This document shows, in pieces, positions 49,031 through 60,596 of a DNA stretch of 64,000 nucleotides (the first letter of the stretch is position 1; every line of letters begins with the position of its first letter). The position numbers and the translations under genes are program-made. Origin of the DNA: Gymnopus androsaceus JB14 (Eukaryota; Basidiomycota; Agaricomycetes; Agaricales; Omphalotaceae); NCBI GenBank assembly GCA_009733575.1, contig ML769502.1, forward strand, positions 124,001-188,000, written 5' to 3'. The notes beneath the pieces were generated by a model, which saw only the letters and a list, made by a program, of their open reading frames with translations, did no database searches and was not told the origin of the DNA.

Positions 49031-49424
49031 TCTGTCTGTTCATATTACTAGGATCGCATTTTGAGATGTTGATGTATGATTACTGCCTGCAAAATGCTAG
49101 CTATGCATTCTCATAGGCTCGAGCCAATGATTGGTTTGCTTTTGAGTACTGGCTGACTTATTATTCTTAGACTGTTCACCAGGAAACAGATCGTTGCGTG
49201 TGGTCCCGATTCACAGTATCGCGCCGCAACTTCGATATGCTGATTCCATCTTCATGCAACTAGATACGACCATCATGTTCGTCTGACCTTTTATGCCGAG
49301 CCAGCCTACAGACGACTTGGGCTCTTTCACAGTCTCATTCGCAAAACTATAATCCGTCCTGGTGACGATATTCGTTCCTTTCATACCTGGATAGTCACTC
49401 AAGCAGTGGCACTCGCTGGTTGCA
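49031..49424. other. Upstream region of the first PPSY-family copy
   Basis: 3' flank of EMC10 and promoter side of the next gene. No coding support. Confidence 0.4.
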
Positions 49425-50461
49425 ATGCAAACTAGTATTCTTGCTTCCAATCCGAGAATAACTTATTCTCCTCAGAATACTTGGATACTCGGTGCTGATG
49501 GAAATGCGACAACCACTAGTGCTGGCGCTACTGCGCAATTGACATTCGACGGTACGTTTTGAACTATTCCAGACACTAGGAGTCTTCTAATATCGCCAGA
49601 AGGAGTGTTTGTGCGCGTTTTTGGAGAGATTTCGTTCGTAAACAATCGAACAACTCCACCGGTCTCCACTTACGCTTTGGACGGTGCAACGCCTGTTGTG
49701 TTCAATGCTTCAGATTTCCGCCATTCCACTGGCAGACACAAGTTTTTGCAGGCCAGCGGTCTGGCAAACGGGAGTCATTCAATAGTTATCACAGCAGTTA
49801 ACAACCAGACCGACTTCAGCTGTCGCACGATAGTTTTTGGTTCAACTATTGAGTCGGCCTCAACTCATATGATGAAAACCATAAGACCCACTCCTTCAGC
49901 AACGCCAACGGGCACTGCGCGGCGTCGTCGCTAGTCCCATTCGCATCCCCGTCAGCGCCATAGTTGGTGCCGTAATTCCGACGTCAGTAGTGTGGTAGAC
50001 CTCGTTTTCTACTATCGGTACAGCCGAAGAAGGATACCGACATTTGCCCCAGATATTCCTAAGCCCTCCCTGCGTGGTTCGTCAGAGAGGCACACCAACA
50101 ATGCAGGAACAGCATTGTCTCAAGACTCTTGTCAGGAGTCCAACGTCTCTATCAGCTTTAGCATGCCATCGGAGAGGACGTAAACTCGGAATCATCTGGG
50201 GATGCCGTTGTTTGGGGATCCATTCTCCATTCGGTTTCGGTTGCATCGACTGTTGTCGGGGATCGGTCGGAGACAAGCAGCTTCGTCGATGGAAAGAAGA
50301 ACGGTAGCGAGTTAGCAAATAGTCCTCCAGTGCCCGATAGTGTTGCGTTGAATCGTCACTCTACTGTGTTGACAACTGGGACGAGATCGACTACACAATC
50401 AAACCCTCCTCCATCGTGGACTGGGCTATCGACCGGTCCTCCATCGTATACTACCAAGTAG
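49425..50461 (+). pseudogene. PPSY-tailed membrane protein family, copy A (degenerate)
   Basis: Starts MQTSILASNPRITYSPQNTW. One intron joins LTFD to EGVFVRVFGEISF, and the extracellular-type domain continues through YALDGATPVVFNASDF, GSHSIVITAVNNQTDF. After that a stop (TGTARRRR*) and frame changes destroy the membrane helix that copy C retains. The tail is again in frame and well preserved: FVDGKKNGSELANSPPVPD, STVLTTGTRST, PPPSWTGLSTGPPSYTTK. So the outer and inner parts are recognisable but the middle is broken; probable pseudogene. Confidence 0.65.
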
Positions 50462-50814
50462 ATTGGCCGGTGTCCCAACGACTCAGAGTCGTGAAATTAA
50501 CCTAGAGTTACGAATTGTAAGTTGGTGCTTTTGGAATATCAATTATCATGGTATGCGCGGCATAGTTTAGAAGCTGTTCAAGACTATCCTGTGCGGTAGT
50601 ACCGCACCTTTATGTGACGTCTACAGAGCTGTTTGCTGCGTTGCTCGTTCAAACGTTGCAGTGGCCTTCGCATATGTTGATACCGCATTAATCAATCTTT
50701 GATCATCCATCAGGCTTGTTGGTTGAATCGGGTATCAGGTAGTTGGGGGAAAGTCATATTTTGACGGGATCGGTTATTTGTTAGTCTCCCGTAGGCACGA
50801 AGTCGTGTATAACG

Positions 50815-51939
50815 CCCAGTGAAAAGCCAGGGGTCCCAGGTCGAGCCAGATCGAGCGAAACGGGCACTATCAGTTTTCGCATTTTCGCTCGGTTTTGCTC
50901 AACCTGGCTCGGAAATCCGGACTCTTTTTAGGCGAAATGAAGCCAGGCCGAGCGAGAAAGCCAGCGACGTTTTGGCTCGACTAAACATCAGTCAACCAGT
51001 ACATTTAACAATTTTGGGTCATTTAGCTCCATTCCGCTAGGCATGCTTGATAGATCAAAAAACAGGTTTATTATGCCTCCACTAGTGCTATACACATGCA
51101 ATCGACGACAACAGAACAGCCGAAATGACTCGAACGAAAGCAGATAGAAATGACTCAAACGAAAGCAGATAGAAAAATGTACTTGGTTACCATAGTCATT
51201 GAATGCCTGTAATGATAAGTTAGTACTTCTGAAAATGTTGAGTAGGCAACAAACAACTCACCAAATTCTTTAAGTAGTGCGCCGAGTGAACTTTATGAAA
51301 GAAATAGTGAGCGACTGCGATGCATGAACAACAAATGACAACTGACCGAAATGACTTCGAATGGATATTGCGTGATGATGAATAGCGTCCTGAGGATTAT
51401 AATATGAGCAAAAGAATGATTGAAGATGCAAAGATGTACGAAGAATTCGAGATATTTGAATTGTAGCCTTATAAATTCAATCAGTCACTGAAGATGGTGG
51501 AACAGATTCATGTACCTGGCCATTTCTGTACTCCTGTATCTTCTAGGTGCCTCGAGAAGTCATTTGAACCTTTAATTATACTATTGCAGATGTTTGAAGC
51601 CTATAAGTAGAAGATAACAACATGACGGAGAAGAGGAAAGAAGCGGTGACATGGCAAAAGTGCAAGCTGAGGCTGAGTTTATAACTTGTCATTTGGGGGC
51701 CCCAAAGTTTTCGAGCCGTTCAATCGTATGAGTTATAACTTGTAGCTAGTGATTTAGCTCGAGTTGGCTCGACATGGCTTGATGCAAAAGAATAAAACTG
51801 TTGATTATTGCACGAGTTCGATTGAGAAAGTAAAAAGAAAGTCATCAAAATGATGCAGCTGATTTCGCTCAATCTGGCTCGACGTGTGAATGGTTTCGCT
51901 CGATCCGGCTCAACCTGGGACCCCTGGCTTTTCACTGGG
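50815..51939. mobile_element. 1.1 kb non-autonomous TIR transposon (hAT-like)
   Basis: Terminal inverted repeats of about 46 bp: the left end starts CCCAGTGAAAAGCCAGGGGT and the right end is its complement with few mismatches. The 7-bp direct repeat TATAACG flanks both sides (50808-50814 and 51940-51946). Inside, subterminal copies of GGCTCGA/GCTCGG-like motifs occur near both ends. No transposase frame; the longest frames are just translations of the TIRs. Long TIRs and subterminal repeats fit hAT-like elements, but hAT normally makes 8-bp duplications, so class is tentative. Confidence 0.8.
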
Positions 51940-52342
51940 TATAACGTCTGCGAGCCAAGTCGACCTTTACTGCAGCCGATTTAGCGCCCGTTGTGCTGAA
52001 TAATCTCACGGGCGCTTCGACGTTTCCCTGTTGTTTGAAGCCCGTTCTGAGCTTGTTCCACCGGGTTTTCAGATATTGTTCATGCTAAAGCATTGTTATG
52101 TCAAATTAGTATTGCTGCACAATGATTCCTGAGCAAAAATAAGTGAATTTGATTGAAATCTGAGGCCCATCCGAGCACCAGTGTAATGCCCAAGATAAGC
52201 TGGGTTTCAGTCATTTTTCCATCTTCTACCATTGTAAATGTTGTTTCGAGTCATAAATAAATAGGAAACAGAGAGCTGAGCACAATCTGAGTGGCAAACG
52301 AAGCCCCCACTGTTTTTTTTAGCGTTAGTCAGCTCAGATGAT
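51940..52342. other. Spacer between the two transposons
   Basis: About 0.4 kb with no coding support and no recognised repeat, apart from the target duplication of the neighbouring element at its left edge. Confidence 0.4.
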
Positions 52343-52371
52343 TAGTAATCCGATTCCGCGGGGATACACTA
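52343..52371 (+). repeat. Left 29-bp terminal inverted repeat
   Basis: Exact complement of 59294-59322; contains the palindromic-looking CCGCGG. Confidence 0.9.
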
Positions 52372-54086
52372 CACAGGCGACCCAATCTATTCAACTACGT
52401 TTAACCAGGGAAATTTCAAACCAGGGATCACTTTTTTTATACCGAGTCTCGTTATGATACGATAGACCTGGTTCCAATTGGAACCCAGTTTAAAAAATTG
52501 GAGCCCAGTTCGAAAAGTTTGTATCTGGTACCAATCCACGTTTCGGCAGCCGTCGCTATTCCGTCCACATCCGAACTATTCCCGACTCCCCCGATGCTCC
52601 ATAAAAAGAATAAAATTGCATTCAATTGTATATCGCACTACTACTGACATCTACTGACATGCATACTGAGTAGAAAAACTGCTTTTCCATCGCTGGTCTC
52701 TAGAATTACCTGTGCCCATATGAAAAGATTCTAGATATCATCAGTTAGGAAGCGTCGATGATGAAGAGTAATAAAAAAAAGAAAACCTACTGTTGAGCGA
52801 CAACATAGAAAGAAAAAAAGAACTCCTGAGTTCCTGGGGACTTCCTTAAACTTTGCCATCGCGAGTCTTGCCACTCTTGGACTTGCACCGATCATAGTGT
52901 ATTGACAGGTTGAGGATATTGAGTTGAAAACTTGAGGTTGATTGCGAGTCTGCAACATCCTCTTGCTTCAAAGCCTTGTGGGTGAGATTATAATGCCACT
53001 GCCAGATATGGGCGCCAGCCTTGAAGCTAAAAGTTTGATGGATTGAGGCTATAAACTTGCACGTTGGCAGTCATTGTTGGACGGCTTCAACGACTACGAG
53101 GAGCAGATGAGGTTGTGGTGGTCGAAGTTGAACCAACCTCGGAACATGTGACACTCCCATGGAATTGTACGCGCGTCGCGGTAACAAAAATTTGAGCCAG
53201 AGTTGAAATTGGCAGCGGATAAACTCAGTTTCTGTCTTGGAATCTGATCTGGGCTTATTAGAGCGAGAAAATAAAATAAAACGGCAGCACAGTACGATCT
53301 CCCGTATTTGAAACCAGGTACAAATTTTTGGGCTTATGGTTTATGTCTGTGGAGAGTCGTGAGTTTTCAAGTTTTTCAAGAAGGGAAAGAAAGGAAAAGG
53401 AAAGAAAGAGGGAGAGATTTACCTAGAACCCAACGAGAGCTAAATCTGAAGTTTCGGAGTGAACCGTAACTTAAAATGATCACAATTCATCTTTTGAGCA
53501 TCCCGAAATCAAGATTCATTTTGCGGACGGAACAATTTCAAGGTTTATCACGTTTTGGGCAAGCCCGGAGCGGCTCCTCCATTTGTGATAAGCCCCAGCC
53601 AATGGTTTTCAAGATGAGGCAAGCGCCTTGCAAAGCGCCGGCGTCACTTGCGTGCGGACACGCGTCGTGCACAATTCTCCTTTCAACTCGACCTCCATAA
53701 TTTGCTTCAACAATCATTTTTCCAGCACCACCGACGTCTCTTCTATAACATTGGCACTTCATTTGGGACCTGATCTGGCTGGTGCACTTTTAGCACTCGG
53801 TTTTTTACGGCTCTCTCTCGGCTCTCTCTCGACTCTCTTCTATCAACTTCAATTTTGTTCTCATTTGCACCTCTAAAGCAGCAATCAATGCAATATCCCT
53901 ACCAGTAACTCAACTACAGCATTCTTGAACGTGGCAATACAGCTTTTTGCGACATGGGAGTTGATAATTAATGGGTAGATTTTGATATCACAGGTACGAT
54001 GCATGTTTTTGTTGGGTATACTTTCAACTGACAATTAGAACAGTAATTCTATGTACAATATATGGCTTTGTGTCCAATTTAATATA
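52372..54086. other. Long non-coding left end of the transposon
   Basis: No coding support. A patch near 52500 (AGCCCAGTTCGAAAAGTTTG) and one near 53310 (complement AGCCCAAAAATTTGTACCTG) form a loose inverted repeat, as expected for subterminal binding sites or a nested element. Confidence 0.45.
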
Positions 54087-57000
54087 TTATTTCCTCACTC
54101 GCTTCTTGCCAATGTTCGGATGGTTACACGGCCCAGTATAACACTTGTCTCGTCCTCCGGATCCATCGCAGCTATCAGCCTGCGGGCAATCAAACTCGCA
54201 ACAGACAGCACATCCCCGCTTTTTCCTCTTCTTGGACCCTGCTTGTATTGTGGCAGTCTGTTGCCTTGAACCTGCTGAGGTGGACCTGAATGACAGCGTG
54301 GTCTGGTACTGTGCCGCTCTTTCGGTCTCAGTCTCAGGAACAAGTAAGGGCTGTGTGGCTGGGTGAGCCTCGTTATGAGGAGGAGGAGGGTCAACGGTGT
54401 CTGTTGCGGTGGTGGGGTTGGGTTGGCATTCGAAGTCCGCGTCGAAATGTTCTTGGCCTTGCAGGTCAGTGCGTCGGAGAGCCATTGGGTTGAACGATGT
54501 TAGATCCAGTCCTCGAAGACCTGTTTTTGTTCGTAAATGTGTTGTAAATTCAATTTTATGGCTTACCGTCTACAGTTGGATCGACCTGAGAGCTGGTATC
54601 TTCAAGAGGTATTGCTGGGAGTACATAGGCCACCCGTTCTGAATCATTCAATGTGTTCAGGTGGTCTTTTACCTTTTCAACATTGGCACCAAGCGACATT
54701 GTTGCTCTCGAAGTCTGCCATTCCAACGATTTCTTGTGGTGTCGCAGAAGCTGTTCGGGAAGCTTGTAATACAAGCGTTCGTTCGAATCCGTGATACCTG
54801 GATCCTGTGTGCTAACCTTGAGATTCCACATCTGAGCAAACTTGACATAGTCAATGCCTTTCCACGCCTGAGAAGGAGGGATATCAGAACGATTGTTTCT
54901 GATTCCTGCGAGTCTGAGAAAACGTTTGAACTCAACATACTCGGCTCGAGTATGGATGGGAACAACTGGGTAGATGGTACGCTGGAACAACTGAAGGTAG
55001 CGATAGGGACTAATGATGTTTGTTGATAGACGAACAAGGAGGTGGGATGGCGTATCACGATGGTGTGGGAGACCTTCTATTCGGCGAGGTGGGAGAGCTG
55101 CGATGTGGTACTCTTTTGCAAGAAGTGGTGGAATGGGAATGATGCCAAATGATTCTGAGGTAGCTATCCTTGTAGCAAGCATAGAGGGGATTCGGAAAGA
55201 AGGTAAGGTATCAACTGATACTGCCAGTTCAACAATTTCGTCGGTAGTCCAGATATCAAAATGACTCTTCCATCTATTACCAGTGCGATTGAAATGTCCA
55301 ACCTGAACGTATGGTCAGTCTGATTCCAATCACAGGCCTCGAAGAAAAGCTTACACGTGTGTTTCGACGTAAAATCCAGTTACTGAGCAATGAAACGGCA
55401 AGCTCAGGAGATGCTCGAAGTGAGCCAAATATTCGGCGAATGGCCATGTGCACTCCACCCTCAATGGAATTTGTCCCGCGAATGGTTCGGTACAATGGAA
55501 GGCCATCTCGATCCCAGCCTATGATCGAGCACAGCCTTGACAGCCTTGACATCATTGGCATCCCGAATCAAGATAGTTTCGCTGAAACAATAAGCAAACT
55601 CTTTAAATGCAGAATGAGACTTGGGCAGGGTTCTGAGGAGACGGTCCATAAAGTGGAATATATCATCAAAGACACGAGTAGGAAGACTCTGTGACTCTTC
55701 GGCACATTGAGTAAGTAACGTTTGACAATATTGGAGTGTGTCGATGACTATTCCTTTGGATGTTGGCCGACAATCGTCTTCTTCAGTAGGCTTTAAAGCA
55801 GTCAGTATACATTTGTATTCAGATATACTAATTTGACAAACATTTTCATCATCTTCCGAGTTCGAATCACCTTCATCATCTGAACCTTCATTATTGTTTC
55901 CAGTATCTTGCTCAATACGTTCAACGATTTGCTCTGTTGAGCCTAATAAGAGGATGGGATCAATACCTGTAAGGAAAGCTGGAGGAGGAGCAGGAATTCC
56001 AAGGATTGAGCTTGACAGTGGGTCTGGAGGAAGTGGTGGAGTAGCATGTCGAGTACGCAGTGTGCGTGTTTGGACAACAGCCTTTCCACCATGATCAAAC
56101 ATCCATTGAACAGTCTGTGAATGCTTCGAGAGAATGGCACCTGGAACAAGAACTTTGTCGATTTGGATCAGCAAATAAGCGGGTGTGATTTTGGTGATGG
56201 TTTTGGTGCCCTTTACATCCATAATAAATTCCGCGGAGCCATTGTGTTCGAGAATAGTACCCTCTGCGACTTCTTTGCGAGCCAAAACCAGAGTAACAAG
56301 CTGACCTATGGTAGCATCTGATTTTTGAAGCTCTAAGCCTACAGAACCTTGTCGAGACATGCAAATGTAGGTCTGCCATATGCACTCAACCTCAGTTGCA
56401 AGTGTATTAGTATCCTCCTCGGAGGGTGGTGTTTCAGAAACAATACTTGGGACCGGAGGATATCGTTTCTTTAGAACCGCAGGTACAATGAGGGAAGGAG
56501 CAGCACAAGGGTCACTAACCACTCCTTTGACCTTGGCAAGTTTACCCAAATCAAGGAATGGTCCTTCGGATTGACAGATGACAGCCTGCAGTTCCACGAT
56601 AGACAAAGATGCCAAAATGATGGAGACAGATCTCTCGATATTGTAACCGACCTTGATTATACGTGGAGATGTGAGAAGAGAGTGTAGGCATGATGGAACA
56701 TTGTTGGCTTGAAGTTGGATTACCTGCACAAAATGAATTATTTGAAAAGGATACTATTGCAATAAACACTTACATGGAATACAAGAATTTTCTCTGCAGT
56801 TCGCAGCTGTATTGACTTGAGTTTTTCTGTACCAGTGATACAACATATAGAGAGTCCAATGATGACTTGTTCGGAGGTTGTCAGTTGCTCGACATGCTCA
56901 AGAATTTCCTCGCATGCATTGTTGATAAGCATGGAGCTATCAAAATACTCGATGGCCACAGTCCTGGGGTCCAGCTTGAACTTGGGCAAATTCTTTCCCG

Positions 57001-58832
57001 GTTCACTGATAATGTGTTGAACTCCAGAGCTCAGTGACTCTGTTACGCGCTCATGAAAATCGCGTTCAGCTGATAATTATTGTAAATTAAGTGCAAATGA
57101 CAAGGTTGGTTAAAAGGCATACCGGTGGGATTATCGCAGTAATACAAAGCTGTAGGCTTATGGCCATGCTCTTTCAAACCAATGCTAACTTGTTTGAACA
57201 TCTCGGGAAGGATTGAGAACCCTTTAGTGAGTGCCATGGCCTGTGCACGGATCTCTTCCCACTCATTCATCAGGGAGAAAAGTGCAGCGAATGTTGGTTC
57301 TGCTTTGAGTCGGGCCATGGCCTTCATAATCTGTTCTCAAATTGTAAGAATCAATGCAACTTGATAAAGATAATATACTAGCCCGAAATGTATGATCACC
57401 TGCAAGCTTGTAGGCTGAAAGTGATGCTTGGATGCGATCTACATAGATTTTGATTCCACCATGATAGTCGGTCCAGATTGACTTGATATATCGAACCGAT
57501 GGTGCATTTCCAGCATATTTCATATGATCATCAAACTTGGGAAACTGGGGGACTTGTGTTTTACCTGAGAGCCCATAGTGGTGCGCTGCTGCAAGATACG
57601 TGAGCTCACGGCGACTATGATGCAGAGTTTGTAGCTCAAGAAGCATCTTCGAAAATGGCTCTGGCCCAAATCGGCCAGCAAAGCATGGCTTCATCAAGTC
57701 AATAACATGCTTGTCAACAGCACTACGAGCAGTGATAAATGCTGCAAAAAAATTACATTAATTTTTATTCAAGAAATGGCTAATATTCCCACCTGGGAAT
57801 GCCTCTTGAACCCATCGGGGAAGTTGTGCCAAGATATGCGTGTCTGTTCCCTGATAACTGGTCCCACATCCTGAATCCTTTATCCGTCGCGAGTCACAGA
57901 TAAATCGATTGGTGAAAAGATAATAATCTTGACCAGTAGATGTCCGGACACGACGTGCAATAGGACTATCATTGTAACCTATTTGATTGATGGATTTAGA
58001 CTTAATAAAGTTCAGTAAGCAGAAAGAACAAACCATTCATTGTCAAATAACTACCACATTCACATTTATATGAATCCGGACAACCAGGTAGATATTCGGG
58101 TAACCAAACAAAAATTGAACGGAGACACAAGGGATCCGGAGAGAAGGAAGTGCGAGCTGCTTGATGTAGTGCGAATACAGGATGGGGAGGATGAACAAAG
58201 AATTGGCCATCCTTATAGCATTTCGGCATCCGATATTTCTGAATCTGCTTTTGAAGACTATTTCTGTAGTCAAGTAGATGTTGGTGATTGACAGAGCGCT
58301 TTGCAGTCTCGGTTTCCTCAGTTTCAGCTGCTGCAGCCTCCGCATTGCCCTCCATTGAATCGTCCATGGTATCAGAAATGCTTTCATCAATGACTCGCCC
58401 TTCCTGGATCCTAATCTCTGCATACTCATCATTATTCATAACCTCCTCTACCTCATTACGCAAACGGTTGAGCTCAGAATTGGTAATAACTTCTGATTGT
58501 GTTTGAGTGGTGCTGGATATTCCTTTTATATTCAATGTAAACATTTTTGTCAGGAAACATGATAACTAGGGGTCAGACTTACCAGCAGTATGCAATTGAG
58601 GTATGCTCTGAGCAGTGCTCCGAATACGACCAGTGAAAAATACTGAATTTGGCACTGGAATAGTGTCATGATTATTATGCAGCTGCTGGGCATGATTTGA
58701 AGTCAAAGGATGTGATAGAATGGAAGTTGCCGCATGTGAAGGTACCTGAGTCTGACTCGGAAAAAGGTCTTTCTTCTTGCGCCCAGAACCCTTGCGCCTC
58801 CCACCGTGACCATTAGATGATTCCGTAGACAT
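54087..58832 (-). CDS. Transposase-like protein: DDE core with inserted 3'-5' exonuclease-like domain and Cys-rich tail
   Basis: About 1,400 residues over at least eight exons. Order: basic AT-hook-like N-terminus (GGRRKGSGRKKKDLF); acidic helical region (LNRLRNEVEEVMNND); Cys region (CECGSYLTMNG ... NRFICDSRR ... SGCGTSYQGTD); DDE-type core with first Asp in LAGDHTFRIM and second in YYCDNPTAERDFHE; an exonuclease-like segment (VIIGLSICCITGTEKLKSIQL, IIKVGYNIERSVSII, FLDLGKLAKVKGVV); then LPLYRTIRGTNSIEGGVHMA, whose Glu fits the third catalytic position. The tail KKRKKRGCAVCCEFDCP ... CYTGPCNHPNIGKK is Cys/His-rich. In the exonuclease part the usual acidic residues are replaced (GLSIC where GLDxE is expected). 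One frame break at 55518-55530 and one GC-AG intron after HTFR. Confidence 0.7.
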
Positions 58833-59293
58833 AGAGTGTATGCCAATGAGGAATCAATGAAGTATTAACTGTTTTAAAGTAAGATTGTCGTGGTATGAAA
58901 GAGAGTATGTCTTAGTAATTACTCATTCTGAGTCCGTTGGTCTATGGTATGGAATATGAGTTCTATCATAAACTATGAGCACCGGATATATTTCTATAAC
59001 TTTCAGTATTTAAGGCTTTGATCTTAAAGCGTGTCGCGACGCGAATACTCAATGTCAAGATGTGCGCGTGTATGGGCCCATGACGGAAATCCGAAATCCG
59101 GAGGTGCCGTCATGACACATTTTGATTGAGTCATTGGAGTTGCCATATTGGGCAAATGCCGCGATAAGCCTCCACGGCCATAATCCATGAACCAATTTTT
59201 GAGCCTCGGCTGAAATTCCAAAACAGAACTCAGTTTATCCGCAGCCGGATAGACCTAGTGCATACGAAGGTTTGGCCGTGTAGTTATCATAAC

Positions 59294-59322
59294 TAGTGTA
59301 TCCCCGCGGAATCGGATTACTA
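59294..59322 (-). repeat. Right 29-bp terminal inverted repeat
   Basis: Exact complement of 52343-52371. The DNA directly to its right resumes the promoter of the next PPSY-family copy. Confidence 0.9.
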
Positions 59323-59427
59323 TAGTAGTTATTTTTCTCCCGTTTTCATTCGCGAGACCATCCGAGACAATTTTCTTTTTTTTCATACCTGCTGGATAGA
59401 GCTGCGCTCCTACTCGAGCCAATAGCA

Positions 59428-60201
59428 ATGTCTATCACCATTCTTGCTTCCAAATATTACTTATTCTCCTCAAAATACTGGGACATCCAGCGGCGATGGA
59501 ACTATGACTACCACTAATGCTGGCGCTACCGCGCAGTTGACAGTATTCCTGCTGGTTTTGAGATGATTCTGTCTGCCAAGCATGAAACAACACGCCCAAT
59601 CTCTGATTACATTGTGGATGATGCAACGCTTGTTTCAACTCTGCCAAGACTCCTTCAACCATCGAGACACCGATGCCCTGACACAAATAACCGTCTCCGC
59701 CCTTGATACACTTGCATCCAATCCTCCCGTTGGTCTGAGGCGTAATCGCCGCATTAGTAATTCTGGTGGTGACCTTCATGCTTTACCGTCTCTACAGAAG
59801 AAGAAGGATGTCTACTTTGGCAAGAGCACAGCACTCTACTTCAGATTATCCACCTTCCCCGAGCCCTTTCTGCTTGGTGTGCCATTAGAGAGATGCGCCA
59901 AAGGAGAGACGGCATAGTCTGTATCGAGAGTCCTTCGTCTCTCTCAACCTTTCCCCCGCGCTGAACGGAAACTCAGAATCATCTGGGAATTCCGTTGTTC
60001 AGGAATCCATTCCTCATTCGGTTTCGACCGTGCTGGCTGTTGTCGGGGATTTTTCGGAGACAAGTCGATGAAAAGAGGGACAGCGGCGAGTTTACTGTGT
60101 TGTCATCGGGGAGTCGGACGACATGGATTTTGCAGGAGACGGCCCCTCCTCCATCGTGGACTGGGCTATCAGACGGACCTCCCTCGTATACTATCGAATA
60201 G
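59428..60201 (+). pseudogene. PPSY-tailed membrane protein family, copy B (degenerate)
   Basis: Begins MSITILASK like copy C but loses about 8 bases at the GATCCAAGT position and goes out of frame. Fragments of the outer domain and of the inner tail survive in different frames, and the last codons still give PPPSWTGLSDGPPSYTIE. The extracellular domain is internally deleted. Its distal promoter half lies about 8.5 kb away on the other side of the transposon block. Confidence 0.7.
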
Positions 60202-60596
60202 ATTGGTTGGTGTCAGAACGATCCAGAGTCGTGAAATGAGTTTCAAGTTGTAAGTTGGGGCATCTAGAATATCAGTTATCATGGTATACATATGCCGAGT
60301 TTAGAATAGGTTTCAAGACTATCCTGTTGGTACCTGTTGGTACCATCATCTCTGGTACCTCAATCTGGCGTCTACACTCGTTCAATCGTTGTAAGGGCTT
60401 CGCATACATATGTTGATACCGCATTTATCAGTCTTTGACCATCAGGCTGGTTGGCTGGTTAAATCTGGCATCAGGTAGTTTATTTTGACGAGTTTGATTA
60501 TTTTGTTCTCTTCTTTCCTTAGTTTTCATTGGCGAGACTATCCGTCCTGGAGACAATTTGCATTCTTTTCATATCTGCTGGATAGAGCCAATTGCA
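60202..60596. repeat. Promoter-side repeat unit of the PPSY cluster
   Basis: Matches the stretches at about 50500-50790 and 62270-62680: shared ATCAGTTATCATGGTAT-type start, GCATCAGGTAGTT, ATTTTGACG and GAGACTATCCGTCCTGGAGA. These repeated spacers show the cluster arose by tandem duplication of gene plus upstream DNA. Confidence 0.7.

Larger units (their letters stand above)
52343..59322. mobile_element. 7 kb TIR DNA transposon encoding a DDE/exonuclease-like protein
   Basis: Perfect 29-bp terminal inverted repeats at 52343-52371 and 59294-59322 (starting TAGTAATCCGATTCCGCGGG). If the terminal TA is a target duplication, the element proper is GTAATCC...GGATTAC flanked by TA. It encodes one large minus-strand gene (54087-58832). 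The left non-coding end (52372-54086) is much longer than the right. A sequence close to the right end (GCGGATAAACTGAGTTCTG on the minus strand) recurs near 53217 as GCGGATAAACTCAGTTTCTG, so the left end may contain about 0.85 kb of nested or extra DNA. No cargo gene besides the transposase-like protein. Confidence 0.85.

Noticed and set aside
50819..51935. Two 71-73 codon frames both starting MKSQGSQVEPDRAK
   Set aside because: They are translations of the two inverted terminal repeats of the non-autonomous transposon, not genes.
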